Below, piece after piece: positions 1-9,308 of a DNA stretch of 64,000 bases. The stretch's first letter is position 1. Each line of letters begins with the position of its first letter. The notes under the pieces were generated by a model that saw only the letters and a program-made list of their open reading frames with translations, made no database searches and was not told where the DNA came from. The position numbers and the translations under genes are program-made. This DNA comes from Bacteroidales bacterium (GTDB taxonomy: Bacteria > Bacteroidota > Bacteroidia > Bacteroidales > UBA932). The stretch is from the NCBI GenBank assembly GCA_004552965.1, contig SFMU01000002.1:1-64000 (forward strand). The letters run 5' to 3'.

Positions 1-2507
1 ACGAAATACCAGTCCGCGCCCCTGGTCCTGCGATGAAGCCAGTCGGTTTCCTCTCCTCTGCGGACATCTTCTTCATAGCCTTCACGGTGGAGGACTTCCA
101 CAATCGGAGTGTCGAGATAGACCCGGCCTTTGCCGACTTCGATGACATCGGATGAACCGTCCCCGTAGAGTTCCGCGAAGGACGCATTGAACTTGGCAGT
201 GTCGTATCGGCGGAGCGTCGAGACGTCCCGAGGGCGGGTGGTGACGAGAATGGCTCCTTTCCGGACCATGGAAAGCATCTTCTCCAGAGTCTCAGGGGAG
301 ACCACGTCGGCTGATGGCCACCAGATTACTCCGTAGGCAAGACCTTCGGGTGTCACGACCTTGCCTCTCCGCACATCGAGCCTTGAGAGGAGGGCATCCT
401 GGTTGCAGTAGTCATAGTTGAAACCGGGCATGTAGTCCGGGCGCTGGTCAGGTTTGTGGTCCATGTCGTCTCCCAGATACCACAGGACATCCATGGACGG
501 CACTCCACGCTCGAGCATGTAGGTGCAGCGGGCGAGATATTCAGTGAACTGGGGCATGTATTTCCACCAGGTCTGTCCTCTGAGGAATGGAGTTCCTATA
601 CTGGATCCGAAAGAAGTGCCCGGCACCATGGTGTCGGCATTCGGATTATGGGTGTAGGTGTGGAAGACTTCGTGAGTTATGCCCTGGGCCATATGTCTGT
701 TGGCATTCTCCTTCAGCTGCCGGAAATTCTCATCCCAGGTGAGCCAGAAGGAGGTGAAGGCTTCTGCCGAGACTCTTGTCTTGCCGTAGATGTGGCCGGC
801 TGAGGCTGTAGGCCTGACCGGTTTGAAATTGATAGAGCCGACAGAACTCTCGGAGTTGGAGTGATGCCAGAATTCTGCCATTGGGACGTCGGCATATTTG
901 AAATACTCCATCGGGTCGCAAGGGTAAACGTCCCCGCCGCTGGTCTCGTACTGGACGGTGAGACCGCGTCCGTGTGCCCTGGCTGCCATCCTTCCGTAGA
1001 AGTTTTCGACCAGTTCCCTGTTTATCAAGCCTCTCCAGTCGCGAAGGAACTTCGCAGTCTGCCTCTGGTCTTCAACCACATAGCCGAAGAGGGCCGGAAT
1101 CCATGGCCTAAGGTCGTAGCCGGCATATTCCCTGAACGCCTCTTCCATGCCACGGTGCCAGGTCTGGGTCTTGCACTCCCAGCTGTCCAGCAGAAGGCCG
1201 TTCAGAAGACCGTGCACGGCTTCCTTTTCGTATTTCCCTATGTAGCCGTCGAAGACAGCGTCCGCTCCTTCGGGCGTCAGTTTGTCGCATTCCCAGCCGA
1301 CCGCTTCTGCCGGTGCGGGACCGTTTTTCATGCAGGTGTTGACGTTGCCCACCCTCAGGATGCACCACTCTCCGTCCGGCGCATCCCATTCGAAATGGCC
1401 TTTCCCGTCCATGCAGTCGGACAGGTCGATGACCTCTCCTTTGCCGATGTAAGAGTCCGGACTCTGAACGCTGAATTCTGAAGAGTGCGGGATGCCGTAC
1501 AGGACCTGGCCGGCCTGCATCTCCCAGCCGTTTTTCCTGGCTGCGCCGGAAAGCCTGAGTGTCCCCAGGTCAAGCTGGCGCCTGTGGGAAACCGTGATCC
1601 GGACTTTCGATGCCTCAGCCTCTTCCAATGCCAGGGTCATCGTCTGTGTGGGAACCTGCCATGCGGACATGGGAACCGGGGCATCCAGTAAGGTTTTGAC
1701 ACTCCCGTCAGGAAGCCATGCCTCTACCTTGACTTCGCAGGCCGGTTCGTAGGCATAATCGTGTGACAAATCGCGGGCATTGCTCATTTCCAGGCTTCTG
1801 ACCGCAGTCGGAGCGTCGAACTCCACGTCCATTGTCCATGGCGACTGTCCGGCAGGATTGTGGACCGGCGTGTCGAGTTCGTAGAGGAAGGCATCTTCTC
1901 CGCAATCTCCTGCCGGCCTTGGAAATGCCAGGACGCAGATGTCGCGGTAGTCCTTCCCCTCTGACGACAGGTTCTCCGGCAACACGAAATCGTGGACTAT
2001 CCTCTGTCCGCCGGACACATCCATCCTGGTCCTCACTATGCCTCGCATGGCATTCTCCTTCTCGATCCAAGGCCCTCCCGCCATCGACCAGCCGGGGCAA
2101 ACCTGCATCGTGAATCGGAGTCCGAGACTGTCGGCAACTTTGGCCGTGTAGCTCAGAAGGTCTGTCCACTGTTCGCTCAGACAATAGATAGGATTGTCGA
2201 CACCCGGCCAGCTGCCTCCGAAATTGCCTCCATGGAAGAACTGGACTCCACGGATTCCTGCCTCGGAGATGGCTTCGAGATCCTTGCGTATTCCATCCTT
2301 GCCGACATTGCCGTCTACAAAGTGGAACCAGGTCTCAGGGTAGTACAGCTCGTCGGGCTTGTTGAATTTCTCTTTGTCCCTTGAAGAGAAGGATTTGTGT
2401 GTCTCCTTGATCGATGGCGCGATTCTATGCTGAGCCGTCATCGGCAAACACGAAATGAGGCAGAGGGAAACCAGCAATGGTCGATATGAGGAAATATGAA
2501 TAGTCAT
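1..2507 (-). CDS. GH106-like alpha-L-rhamnosidase, partial (C-terminus beyond window)
   Basis: This is a large secreted glycoside hydrolase resembling the GH106 (Glyco_hydro_106) alpha-L-rhamnosidase family. The minus-strand frame is open from the ATG at 2507 to the window edge, giving at least 835 residues and no stop. The N-terminus has a signal peptide with a possible lipobox (LISC), so it may be a lipoprotein. Early family-like motifs are WFHFVDGNVGKDGI, GIRGVQFFHGG and CPGWSMAGGPW, which match the start of the GH106 catalytic barrel. The last visible residues (HRRTRGADWYFV) look like the start of a later domain. It lies 49 bp downstream of the GH78 gene on the same strand, so the two are probably cotranscribed and both release rhamnose from plant or host glycans. 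Family assignment is good; substrate is unknown. Confidence 0.82.
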   Translation of the reverse strand, partial: MTIHISSYRPLLVSLCLISCLPMTAQHRIAPSIKETHKSFSSRDKEKFNKPDELYYPETWFHFVDGNVGKDGIRKDLEAISEAGIRGVQFFHGGNFGGSWPGVDNPIYCLSEQWTDLLSYTAKVADSLGLRFTMQVCPGWSMAGGPWIEKENAMRGIVRTRMDVSGGQRIVHDFVLPENLSSEGKDYRDICVLAFPRPAGDCGEDAFLYELDTPVHNPAGQSPWTMDVEFDAPTAVRSLEMSNARDLSHDYAYEPACEVKVEAWLPDGSVKTLLDAPVPMSAWQVPTQTMTLALEEAEASKVRITVSHRRQLDLGTLRLSGAARKNGWEMQAGQVLYGIPHSSEFSVQSPDSYIGKGEVIDLSDCMDGKGHFEWDAPDGEWCILRVGNVNTCMKNGPAPAEAVGWECDKLTPEGADAVFDGYIGKYEKEAVHGLLNGLLLDSWECKTQTWHRGMEEAFREYAGYDLRPWIPALFGYVVEDQRQTAKFLRDWRGLINRELVENFYGRMAARAHGRGLTVQYETSGGDVYPCDPMEYFKYADVPMAEFWHHSNSESSVGSINFKPVRPTASAGHIYGKTRVSAEAFTSFWLTWDENFRQLKENANRHMAQGITHEVFHTYTHNPNADTMVPGTSFGSSIGTPFLRGQTWWKYMPQFTEYLARCTYMLERGVPSMDVLWYLGDDMDHKPDQRPDYMPGFNYDYCNQDALLSRLDVRRGKVVTPEGLAYGVIWWPSADVVSPETLEKMLSMVRKGAILVTTRPRDVSTLRRYDTAKFNASFAELYGDGSSDVIEVGKGRVYLDTPIVEVLHREGYEEDVRRGEETDWLHRRTRGADWYF

Positions 2508-2556
2508 CTTGGTGTGTTTTGAATATTGATGTTGCCGTCAGCAAAACTTTTGGTTC

Positions 2557-5355
2557 CTAAAGCTCGGAATGGAAGGTGTATCTGCCGGAGCCTACGTGGT
2601 GTACCTCATCCCCGTTGCGCGAAGGAAGGACCACGGTGCACCGGGTGTTGGCCGGGACTGTCACCGTCAGGGTGAAATGGTTGCCGTTGCGCCTCCATTC
2701 GCTGGCAATCCTGCCGTACACCGAATCGTGGTGAGCTTTCACCCAGTCGAGATGCTCCACGGCTGTAGGGGCCACGGTGAAGGAGGCGAATCCCGGTTCT
2801 TCTGCGCGGATTCCGGCCAGGAACTTATAGTAGTAGGCGCTGATCAGGACGAAAGGGAGATGGTTTCGGGAATCCTGGCCGCTCCAGTTTTCCCATATCG
2901 TGGTGGAACCATCCCTGAGCATATAGGTGAATCCTGGATATTCAGTCTGTGTGGCCACCTTGAAAGCTGTCTCCGGGTCGTGCAGAGGCAGGTAGTTCAT
3001 TATTGCCGGAGTCCCCAGGAAACCGGTGCCGATGCGGTAGTCGTGGGCCTTGAGGTCGGCTACGAGGCCTTCCCTGACCCTTTCTTCCTGACCTTCCGCT
3101 ACAAGTCCGTACTCGAGGGCCACTGCGCTGGCGGCCTGACGGTAGTCCGGAGTTGGAACGGTCCCCCGGTAGGCGGCTGACTCCTCATTGTAAAACTCGC
3201 GGTTGAAGCCCTTCCTGAAATCCTCGGCGCAGAGGAGCAGGCTGTCTGCAGCGGCATCGTCACCTGCCAGACGTGCGATTTCAGCGATTGCCGACAGGCA
3301 ATATGCGTGGGTCGCCGTGCCGTAATATGCAGTGCCCTCCGGCGGCACCATCGAGAATGCGAGCGTGTCGTAATATGGAGAAACCCAGTCCCCGAGCACA
3401 TCGTTGATGATGTACGGATTGCCCTTTGCCGTACGGCGCGAGCTGTTGAATATGAAGCGCTTCATGCAATCCAGATAGTCCTTTGAAGGTCGGGCCTCGG
3501 AATAGTGGCGGTAGAGGTCTCCGGCGACCCGGACGAGGGCGGACGGCCAGGTGGTGGAACTGTTGATGTCGTAGTTGGTGCTCGGCGCCACGGTCGGCAA
3601 TGAACCGTCCGGGCTCTCGGAGTCAACAAGGCAGCGCAGCCAGTTGGAGTAGAAGTTGGCCATGTCGAAATTGTACATCGCCGCCTCGGATGCGATGAAG
3701 GCATCCGCCGTCCATCCCTGCTTCTCGCGGTGAGGGCAGTCGGTCGGGATGCTCATATAGTTGCTCAGCATCGAGTTTATGCTGTTCCTCTGCAGAAGGT
3801 TGATGGAAGGATCGCTGCATTCGAAGGAACCGGTGCTCCGGAGGTCGCTGTGTACTGGAATGCTCTCCACACCGAGCACTTCCACGTCTGCGTCGGCAGT
3901 GACCCGGACGTACTGGAAACCTTTGTAAGAGAAATGGCACTCGAAACATTCCCCCTCGGAGTCTCCCTTCAGGATGTAGCCGTTCTGCTGCCTGACACGG
4001 ATTTGGCTGTCGTAGAATGAGGCATATTCATCGGCAGGCCTTGCGCAGTTCCGGCGGTATTCCGGCAACCACGGGACAAGGAGAGTGTCGTTCACGATTT
4101 CGCAATATTCCACAAGCACGCGCTGTCCGGCCTTGCCCTTGACTTTCACTCGTGCCCATCCGGCCAGGTTCCGGCCCATGTCGTACACGGTCTCGGTCGG
4201 GCTGCGTCTCAGGCTCTTCACAGGTTTCAACCCTTCGAAACAGCGGACCGGAGGCTGGCACTGGAACTTGAGGCTGGTCTTCCAGTCCACTTCGGCTACC
4301 GGCTTCCATGCAGAATCGTCGTAGTCCGCAGTAGCCCATCCTTCGTGCTCCAGTCTTGCGTCGTAGATCTCGCCGAGGCGGGTGTCATCATAAATAATCG
4401 GCCCGCCTGTCGTGCGCCAGCTTCCGTCCGTGCCCACCGTGCTCACGCTGCCGTCGGAATATTCAATGCGGAGAAGGGCAATTGCCTTCGGCTGGCCCAC
4501 CCATTCGCTCTTGCATAGCCTCCAGATGTCATTGCTGAGAGGATTGTACTGGCCGCGGCCTATCATCATCCCGATTGCATTCTTCCCCGATTTGAGCATC
4601 GGGAGTACGTCGAAGGCTTCGTAGGAGGTGTGCTTGTTGTAGTAGGTCCATCCCGGGTCGAGTACCTGGTCGCCTACGCGCTCGCCGTTGATGAAGGCTT
4701 CGTAGTAGCCCAGGCCGGTGACATAGAGCATCGCCCTGACCGCTTCGGCCTTGACCTCGAAATCCTTCCTCATCAGCGGGGACGGGTCGTAGGCGGGCTT
4801 GGTCATCTCCGCGATGTCCCAGATTGTCATGCCCATGCCGTTGTACAGGGGCCAGTCAAGTTTCTCCACGGCCTTCTCTGCGGCTTTCCGCTGCTGCCAT
4901 TCTTCACACCACAGGCCGTCTGGCTTTGCAGAAATCCAGCGTGCCGGAGCCCAGTCCTCTGCCGAGATTGCTCCCATCGCCCACTCTGCGGTCCGGCTCC
5001 ATGCAGAAGCCTTGCCTTTTTCGTCCCAGATGCGGACTTTCCAGTAGCATCTGCTGAAAGACTCAAGTCTTTCTCCGGCATATTCAACGGCTATTCCAGA
5101 GCCCTCCCGGCGGCCGCTGTCCCAGAGGTCCGGCTTGTCGGACGCGAGCAGTTCCGGTGTGCTGGCAACCATCACCTGCCAGGCGGTCTGCATGGCATTC
5201 CTTGAATTGCTCTTCATCTGCCAGCTGAGCAGGGGGTGGGCGTTGTCGATGCCAAGAGGGGATGTGAGATACTCGCAACGGAGATTGACCGCTACCGCCG
5301 CGTCAGCGCAGACGGCCGTGACGATGCATGCCAGTACGGCAAGGATTCTTTTCAT
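2557..5355 (-). CDS. Secreted GH78 alpha-L-rhamnosidase
   Basis: This 932-residue protein cleaves terminal alpha-L-rhamnose by inversion (GH78). It has a signal peptide (MKRILAVLACIVTAVCADA), then N-terminal beta-sandwich modules up to about residue 430, an (alpha/alpha)6 barrel and a C-terminal sandwich. The signature DCPHREKQGW contains Glu544, and TIWENWSG contains Glu822; these match the two catalytic glutamates of the family. The frame extends upstream to 5493, but I chose the ATG at 5355 because it begins a clean signal peptide and lies about 40 bases downstream of a TATATTTG promoter element. It is the first gene of a minus-strand pair with the GH106-like gene and is divergent from the GH3 gene. 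Confidence 0.93.
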   Translation of the reverse strand: MKRILAVLACIVTAVCADAAVAVNLRCEYLTSPLGIDNAHPLLSWQMKSNSRNAMQTAWQVMVASTPELLASDKPDLWDSGRREGSGIAVEYAGERLESFSRCYWKVRIWDEKGKASAWSRTAEWAMGAISAEDWAPARWISAKPDGLWCEEWQQRKAAEKAVEKLDWPLYNGMGMTIWDIAEMTKPAYDPSPLMRKDFEVKAEAVRAMLYVTGLGYYEAFINGERVGDQVLDPGWTYYNKHTSYEAFDVLPMLKSGKNAIGMMIGRGQYNPLSNDIWRLCKSEWVGQPKAIALLRIEYSDGSVSTVGTDGSWRTTGGPIIYDDTRLGEIYDARLEHEGWATADYDDSAWKPVAEVDWKTSLKFQCQPPVRCFEGLKPVKSLRRSPTETVYDMGRNLAGWARVKVKGKAGQRVLVEYCEIVNDTLLVPWLPEYRRNCARPADEYASFYDSQIRVRQQNGYILKGDSEGECFECHFSYKGFQYVRVTADADVEVLGVESIPVHSDLRSTGSFECSDPSINLLQRNSINSMLSNYMSIPTDCPHREKQGWTADAFIASEAAMYNFDMANFYSNWLRCLVDSESPDGSLPTVAPSTNYDINSSTTWPSALVRVAGDLYRHYSEARPSKDYLDCMKRFIFNSSRRTAKGNPYIINDVLGDWVSPYYDTLAFSMVPPEGTAYYGTATHAYCLSAIAEIARLAGDDAAADSLLLCAEDFRKGFNREFYNEESAAYRGTVPTPDYRQAASAVALEYGLVAEGQEERVREGLVADLKAHDYRIGTGFLGTPAIMNYLPLHDPETAFKVATQTEYPGFTYMLRDGSTTIWENWSGQDSRNHLPFVLISAYYYKFLAGIRAEEPGFASFTVAPTAVEHLDWVKAHHDSVYGRIASEWRRNGNHFTLTVTVPANTRCTVVLPSRNGDEVHHVGSGRYTFHSEL

Positions 5356-5394
5356 GATATGATATTGATTTATTATGTTTTCAGTGTTGTCATA

Positions 5395-5402
5395 CAAATA
5401 TA
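5395..5402 (-). promoter_or_regulatory. -7 promoter element of GH78 gene
   Basis: TATATTTG on the minus strand matches the Bacteroidota -7 consensus TAnnTTTG. Transcription would start near 5389, giving a leader of about 35 bases before the chosen ATG. No clear -33 TTG was found at the usual distance. Confidence 0.55.
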
Positions 5403-5429
5403 CCATAATATTCTTGAATATAATTTTTC

Positions 5430-5437
5430 TATTTTTG
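5430..5437 (+). promoter_or_regulatory. -7 promoter element of GH3 gene
   Basis: TATTTTTG on the plus strand fits TAnnTTTG and faces the GH3 gene. The leader would be about 57 bases. It sits 27 bases from the oppositely oriented GH78 element, so the two divergent promoters share one control region. Directly after it there is a short direct repeat of GCATAACG (5437 and 5451). Confidence 0.5.
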
Positions 5438-5499
5438 CATAACGCGTTTTGCATAACGTGCCGCGTACAACCGCATGCTGACAAATTTTTCATTTGAAT

Positions 5500-7998
5500 A
5501 TGAACTATCGAATTCTGACCGTACTGCTCTGCCTGGCATTGATGGCTGGCAGAGTTTCTGCCTCCGGGCCTCTGAAAAATGCCGATGAGGAGAGAATCAA
5601 TTCATTGATTGAACAAATGACCCTTGAAGAGAAGGTCCGCTTCTGCTATGGCTGCGACATGGGTTTTGCCGGACTCGACCGTCTGGACATCCCTGTGGTC
5701 CCTTGCTGTGACGGGCCGAGAGGGCCGAATGCCAAAATCGGTACGACAGCCTTCCCGAGCGGGGTTGCCCTCGGTGCGACCTGGAATCCAGCCCTTGTCG
5801 AAAAGGCCGGTGAGGTGATGGGCGAGGAAACACGTGCCTGCGGAAGGGGAGTGCTTCTCGGCCCGGCTTGCAACATCCTGCGCGATCCTCTCGGCGGACG
5901 TTTCTTTGAATATTATACCGAAGATCCGATGCTCAACAGCAGCATCGCAGCCGCCCATGTCCGTGGTATCCAGAGCCAGGGCGTCGCTGCCTGCATCAAG
6001 CATTTCGCCTGCAACAACCGCGAGGAAAACAGGAACTTCTATTTTTCGGTGGTAGACGAGCGCACCCTCCACGAAATCTATCTTCCCGGATTCAAGGCAG
6101 CTGTGGATGCGGGAGTGATGACTGTGATGACTGCTGCCAACGGAATCAATTACAACTATGTGAGCGATGACCGGACTTTGCTTACAGATGTTCTCAAGCA
6201 CAGATGGGGCTTCCAGGGTTTTGTGATGACCGACTGGCTTGGCACCCGATCCACCCACAAGGCCGCCTGGGCCGGATTGGACGTTTCCATGCCGGGCGGT
6301 GACCAGTGCGGATTCGGTGAGCCTCTGCTCAAGGCTGTGCGTGAAGGAAGTGTTGCCGAATCAGAGATCGATGACAAGGTCCGCAGGGTGCTTCGGGTCT
6401 ATGATGCGCTGGGCCTTCTCGATGGCAGCCACGATGCCCTTCCGGAGCCGGAGATTGCCACAGAGGAACATTGCAGCGTGTCCAGGGAGACAGCGGCAGA
6501 AGGAATGGTCCTCCTCAAGAACGAGAACAATTCCCTGCCTCTCAATCCCAAAAAGGTCCGGAACATTCTTGTGACCGGCCCCAATGCCGACAAGAAGCTC
6601 TGTGTTCTCGCGATGGGCGGCAGTTCCTGGGTCCAGGCTCCTTATGAGATAACCGTTCTTGACGGGCTGCGGAAGGCTTTCGGCGACAACAAGGTTACCT
6701 ACATTCCATCTGATGAACTCGGAGGTTTCTCCCTCATCCCGGATGAAATGATGATGGCAGACGGGGAAAGGCAGGGAGTGAACGCCCGTTTCTACCGGCA
6801 TGGATCGGGCGAGCCTGTCGTTTCGAAGGTCGTCGAAAGGGTGGACTACATGTGGGAGATGAAGTCTCCTGATCCGGCTATCAAGGTTGATGAATTCAGG
6901 GAAGCACGTTTCGACACCTGGCTCCATGCAAAGGAAGATGGAAGGTACACTGTCAAGTTCATTGTCGGAGGAGGCTCTCTCCTTGCCTACAACAATGAGT
7001 GGGCAGGAGCTCCGATTGCCCTTCTGTCCTCGAACCAGGGAGGAGTGGTGACGGCCAACGTGGAAATCCGGAAGGACAATCCTTTCCACCTCTGCGTAAT
7101 GTACACAAGGGGAGTCGGTGATGCTGCTTTGAGAATCGAAATCGAAACCCCGGAAAGCGATGCTTCCGAAAGGCAGCTCGCACGTCTGCGCAAAGCAGCA
7201 AAGAAGGCGGATGCCGTGATTGTGGTAGGAGGAATAGACCACAGCATCGACACCGAGGGACGTGACCGCCAGAGCCTTGACCTGCCACAAGCCCAGGCAA
7301 CCCTTGTCGAGAACCTCTCACGCTGCAACAGCAATGTCAGTCTGGTCCTTCTCAATGGCTCCCCTCTGGAACTGGGTTCTGTCGAGCCATATGCTTCATC
7401 CATCCTGGAAGCATGGTATCCGGGTCTTGAGGGAGGAAATGCGGTCGCCGACATCATCACCGGCAAAACCGATCCTTCCGGCCGTCTTCCTTTTACATGG
7501 GCAAAGACTCTCGAAGACTATCCTTGCCGCAAAGCCTGGCAGGATCAGGACCACGTCCTCTATACCGACAGCCTCAATGTCGGTTACCGCTACTTTGACC
7601 GCAATCCTGAAGGAGAATTGTATCCTTTCGGCCATGGACTGAGCTACACCACTTTCTCCTACAGCGACATGTCTGTCAGGCCGGTCGGCGATGGCAGTGT
7701 TGAATGTACTCTCAAACTGGCCAACACCGGCAAGCGTGACGGTGCGGAAGTCGTCCAGATCTATGTCAAGCCCCTGAATCCTTCGGTCAACCGTCCTGTA
7801 CACGAACTCAAGGCCTTCGAGAAGGTCTGGCTGAAAAGCGGGGAAAGCCGTGAAGTGAAATTCATTCTCGGCCGCGACGCTTTTTCATTCTACGATGTGA
7901 CTCTCGGGGATTGGAAATATGACAAGTGCCGCTACCTGATTGAAGCAGGTAGCAGCACCCGGAATATTCATCTGGGCCAGGAAATCAACCTGGACTAG
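5500..7998 (+). CDS. Secreted GH3 beta-glycosidase with inserted PA14-like domain
   Basis: This 832-residue exo-acting beta-glycosidase has a signal peptide (MNYRILTVLLCLALMAG). An N-terminal TIM barrel carries IKHFACNN and the nucleophile motif VMTDWLG with Asp245. An alpha/beta sandwich follows, interrupted by a PA14-like insertion around residues 420-560, and a fibronectin-III-like C-terminus (ANTGKRDGAEVVQIYV). A TTG lies six bases upstream in frame, but ATG 5500 starts the signal peptide directly. Its position divergent from two rhamnosidases suggests joint attack on rhamnosyl-glucosides or a pectic side chain; this is inference, since GH3 enzymes also cleave xylosides and N-acetylglucosaminides. 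The last four bases overlap the convergent metY stop within CTAG. Confidence 0.93.
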   Translation: MNYRILTVLLCLALMAGRVSASGPLKNADEERINSLIEQMTLEEKVRFCYGCDMGFAGLDRLDIPVVPCCDGPRGPNAKIGTTAFPSGVALGATWNPALVEKAGEVMGEETRACGRGVLLGPACNILRDPLGGRFFEYYTEDPMLNSSIAAAHVRGIQSQGVAACIKHFACNNREENRNFYFSVVDERTLHEIYLPGFKAAVDAGVMTVMTAANGINYNYVSDDRTLLTDVLKHRWGFQGFVMTDWLGTRSTHKAAWAGLDVSMPGGDQCGFGEPLLKAVREGSVAESEIDDKVRRVLRVYDALGLLDGSHDALPEPEIATEEHCSVSRETAAEGMVLLKNENNSLPLNPKKVRNILVTGPNADKKLCVLAMGGSSWVQAPYEITVLDGLRKAFGDNKVTYIPSDELGGFSLIPDEMMMADGERQGVNARFYRHGSGEPVVSKVVERVDYMWEMKSPDPAIKVDEFREARFDTWLHAKEDGRYTVKFIVGGGSLLAYNNEWAGAPIALLSSNQGGVVTANVEIRKDNPFHLCVMYTRGVGDAALRIEIETPESDASERQLARLRKAAKKADAVIVVGGIDHSIDTEGRDRQSLDLPQAQATLVENLSRCNSNVSLVLLNGSPLELGSVEPYASSILEAWYPGLEGGNAVADIITGKTDPSGRLPFTWAKTLEDYPCRKAWQDQDHVLYTDSLNVGYRYFDRNPEGELYPFGHGLSYTTFSYSDMSVRPVGDGSVECTLKLANTGKRDGAEVVQIYVKPLNPSVNRPVHELKAFEKVWLKSGESREVKFILGRDAFSFYDVTLGDWKYDKCRYLIEAGSSTRNIHLGQEINLD

Positions 7999-9278
7999 AT
8001 TCTGTCAAGTGCCTGGCTGATGTCGGCGAGGATGTCATCGATGTCCTCGATGCCGACAGAGAGGCGGATGAGGTCGGGAGCAACACCGGCCTCTTTCAAT
8101 TGTTCCTCGGATAACTGCCGATGGGTGTGGCTGGCCGGGTGCAGGACGCAGGTCCTGGCATCGGCTACGTGGGTCACGATGTTGATTATTTCGAGCGAGT
8201 CCATCCACTTTATCGCGGTCTCCCTGTCGCCCTTCAGCCCGAATGCGAGAACCCCGCAAGAGCCGTTCGGGAGGTATTTGAGAGCCTTTTCGTGGTTCGG
8301 GTCGTCCGGCAGGCCGCAATAGTGTACCCATGCAACCTTCGGGTTCGCCTGGAGGAATTCTGCCACGGCCTGGGCGTTGCGGCAGTGCTGGGCCATCCTC
8401 AGGTGAAGGGTCTGGAGCCCGAGGTGGAGCAGGAACGAATTCTGGGGTGCCGGTATTGATCCGAGGTCGCGCATCAGCTGGGAAACGAGTTTTGTGGTGT
8501 AGCCCATCCTTCCGAAATCCTTGACATAGGTCAGGCCATGGTAAGATTCGTCCGGAGTGCAGAGTCCGGGGAATTTCTCCGCATTGGCCATCCAGTCGAA
8601 GTTGCCGCTGTCCACCACTGCACCTCCTACCTGGGTCGCGAGGCCGTCCATGTACTTTGTCGTGGAATGGGTGACGATGTCCGCACCCCATTCGAAAGGC
8701 CTGCAGTTGACAGGAGTTGCAAACGTGTTGTCCACGATGAGGGGAACACCGTTCCGGTGCGCTACTGAGGCGAATTTCTCTATGTCGAGAATCTGGCATC
8801 CCGGATTGGATATGGTCTCCCCGAACATGGCACGCGTGTTCGGCCTGAAGGCGGCCTGGAGTTCCTCTTCCGAAGCGTCCGGACTGACGAAAGTGCAGTC
8901 GATTCCGAGCTTCTTCATTGTTACTCCGAACAGGTTGAAAGTCCCTCCGTAGATTTCATTCGAAGCGATGATATGTCCTCCGGCCTCGCAGATGTTGAAT
9001 ACGGCGTAGAAGTTTGCAGCCTGTCCGCTGGAAGTCAGCACTGCCCCCACGCCTCCCTCAAGCTGGGCAATCTTTGCCGCAACCGCATCGTTGGTGGGGT
9101 TGGCAAGCCTGGTGTAGAAATAGCCGTCCTTCTTCAGGTCGAAAAGGAGAGCCATCTCTTCACTGTTGTCGTACTTGAAAGTGGTGCTCTGGATGATAGG
9201 CAGTTCGATAGGCTCGCCGTTACCGGCTTTATAGCCTCCCTGCACGCACAGGGAAGCGGTCTTGAGCTTGTTGTTCAT
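7995..9278 (-). CDS. metY: O-acetylhomoserine sulfhydrylase (Cys/Met metabolism PLP enzyme)
   Basis: This 427-residue PLP enzyme of the Cys/Met metabolism family makes homocysteine directly from O-acetylhomoserine and sulfide. The start TASLCVQGGYKAGNGEP and the repeated Gly-rich contacts are typical of MetY. The PLP lysine is Lys208 in HSTTKYMDG. The length fits MetY (about 425-430) better than the shorter MetB/MetC enzymes (about 380-400). It follows guaA by 30 bases on the same strand and has no promoter of its own that I can see, so cotranscription is likely. I found no SAM riboswitch in front of it; the gap is too short. Confidence 0.93.
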   Translation of the reverse strand: MNNKLKTASLCVQGGYKAGNGEPIELPIIQSTTFKYDNSEEMALLFDLKKDGYFYTRLANPTNDAVAAKIAQLEGGVGAVLTSSGQAANFYAVFNICEAGGHIIASNEIYGGTFNLFGVTMKKLGIDCTFVSPDASEEELQAAFRPNTRAMFGETISNPGCQILDIEKFASVAHRNGVPLIVDNTFATPVNCRPFEWGADIVTHSTTKYMDGLATQVGGAVVDSGNFDWMANAEKFPGLCTPDESYHGLTYVKDFGRMGYTTKLVSQLMRDLGSIPAPQNSFLLHLGLQTLHLRMAQHCRNAQAVAEFLQANPKVAWVHYCGLPDDPNHEKALKYLPNGSCGVLAFGLKGDRETAIKWMDSLEIINIVTHVADARTCVLHPASHTHRQLSEEQLKEAGVAPDLIRLSVGIEDIDDILADISQALDRI

Positions 9279-9308
9279 TGTCTGTCTGTTATCTTTTGAA
9301 TAAATTGG

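Noticed and set aside
456..2384. Plus-strand frames across the first 2.4 kb
   Set aside because: The minus strand carries one continuous GH106-like gene through the whole stretch, so these are shadows.
9279..9308. SAM-type riboswitch before metY
   Set aside because: Only 30 bases separate guaA and metY, too short for a known riboswitch.
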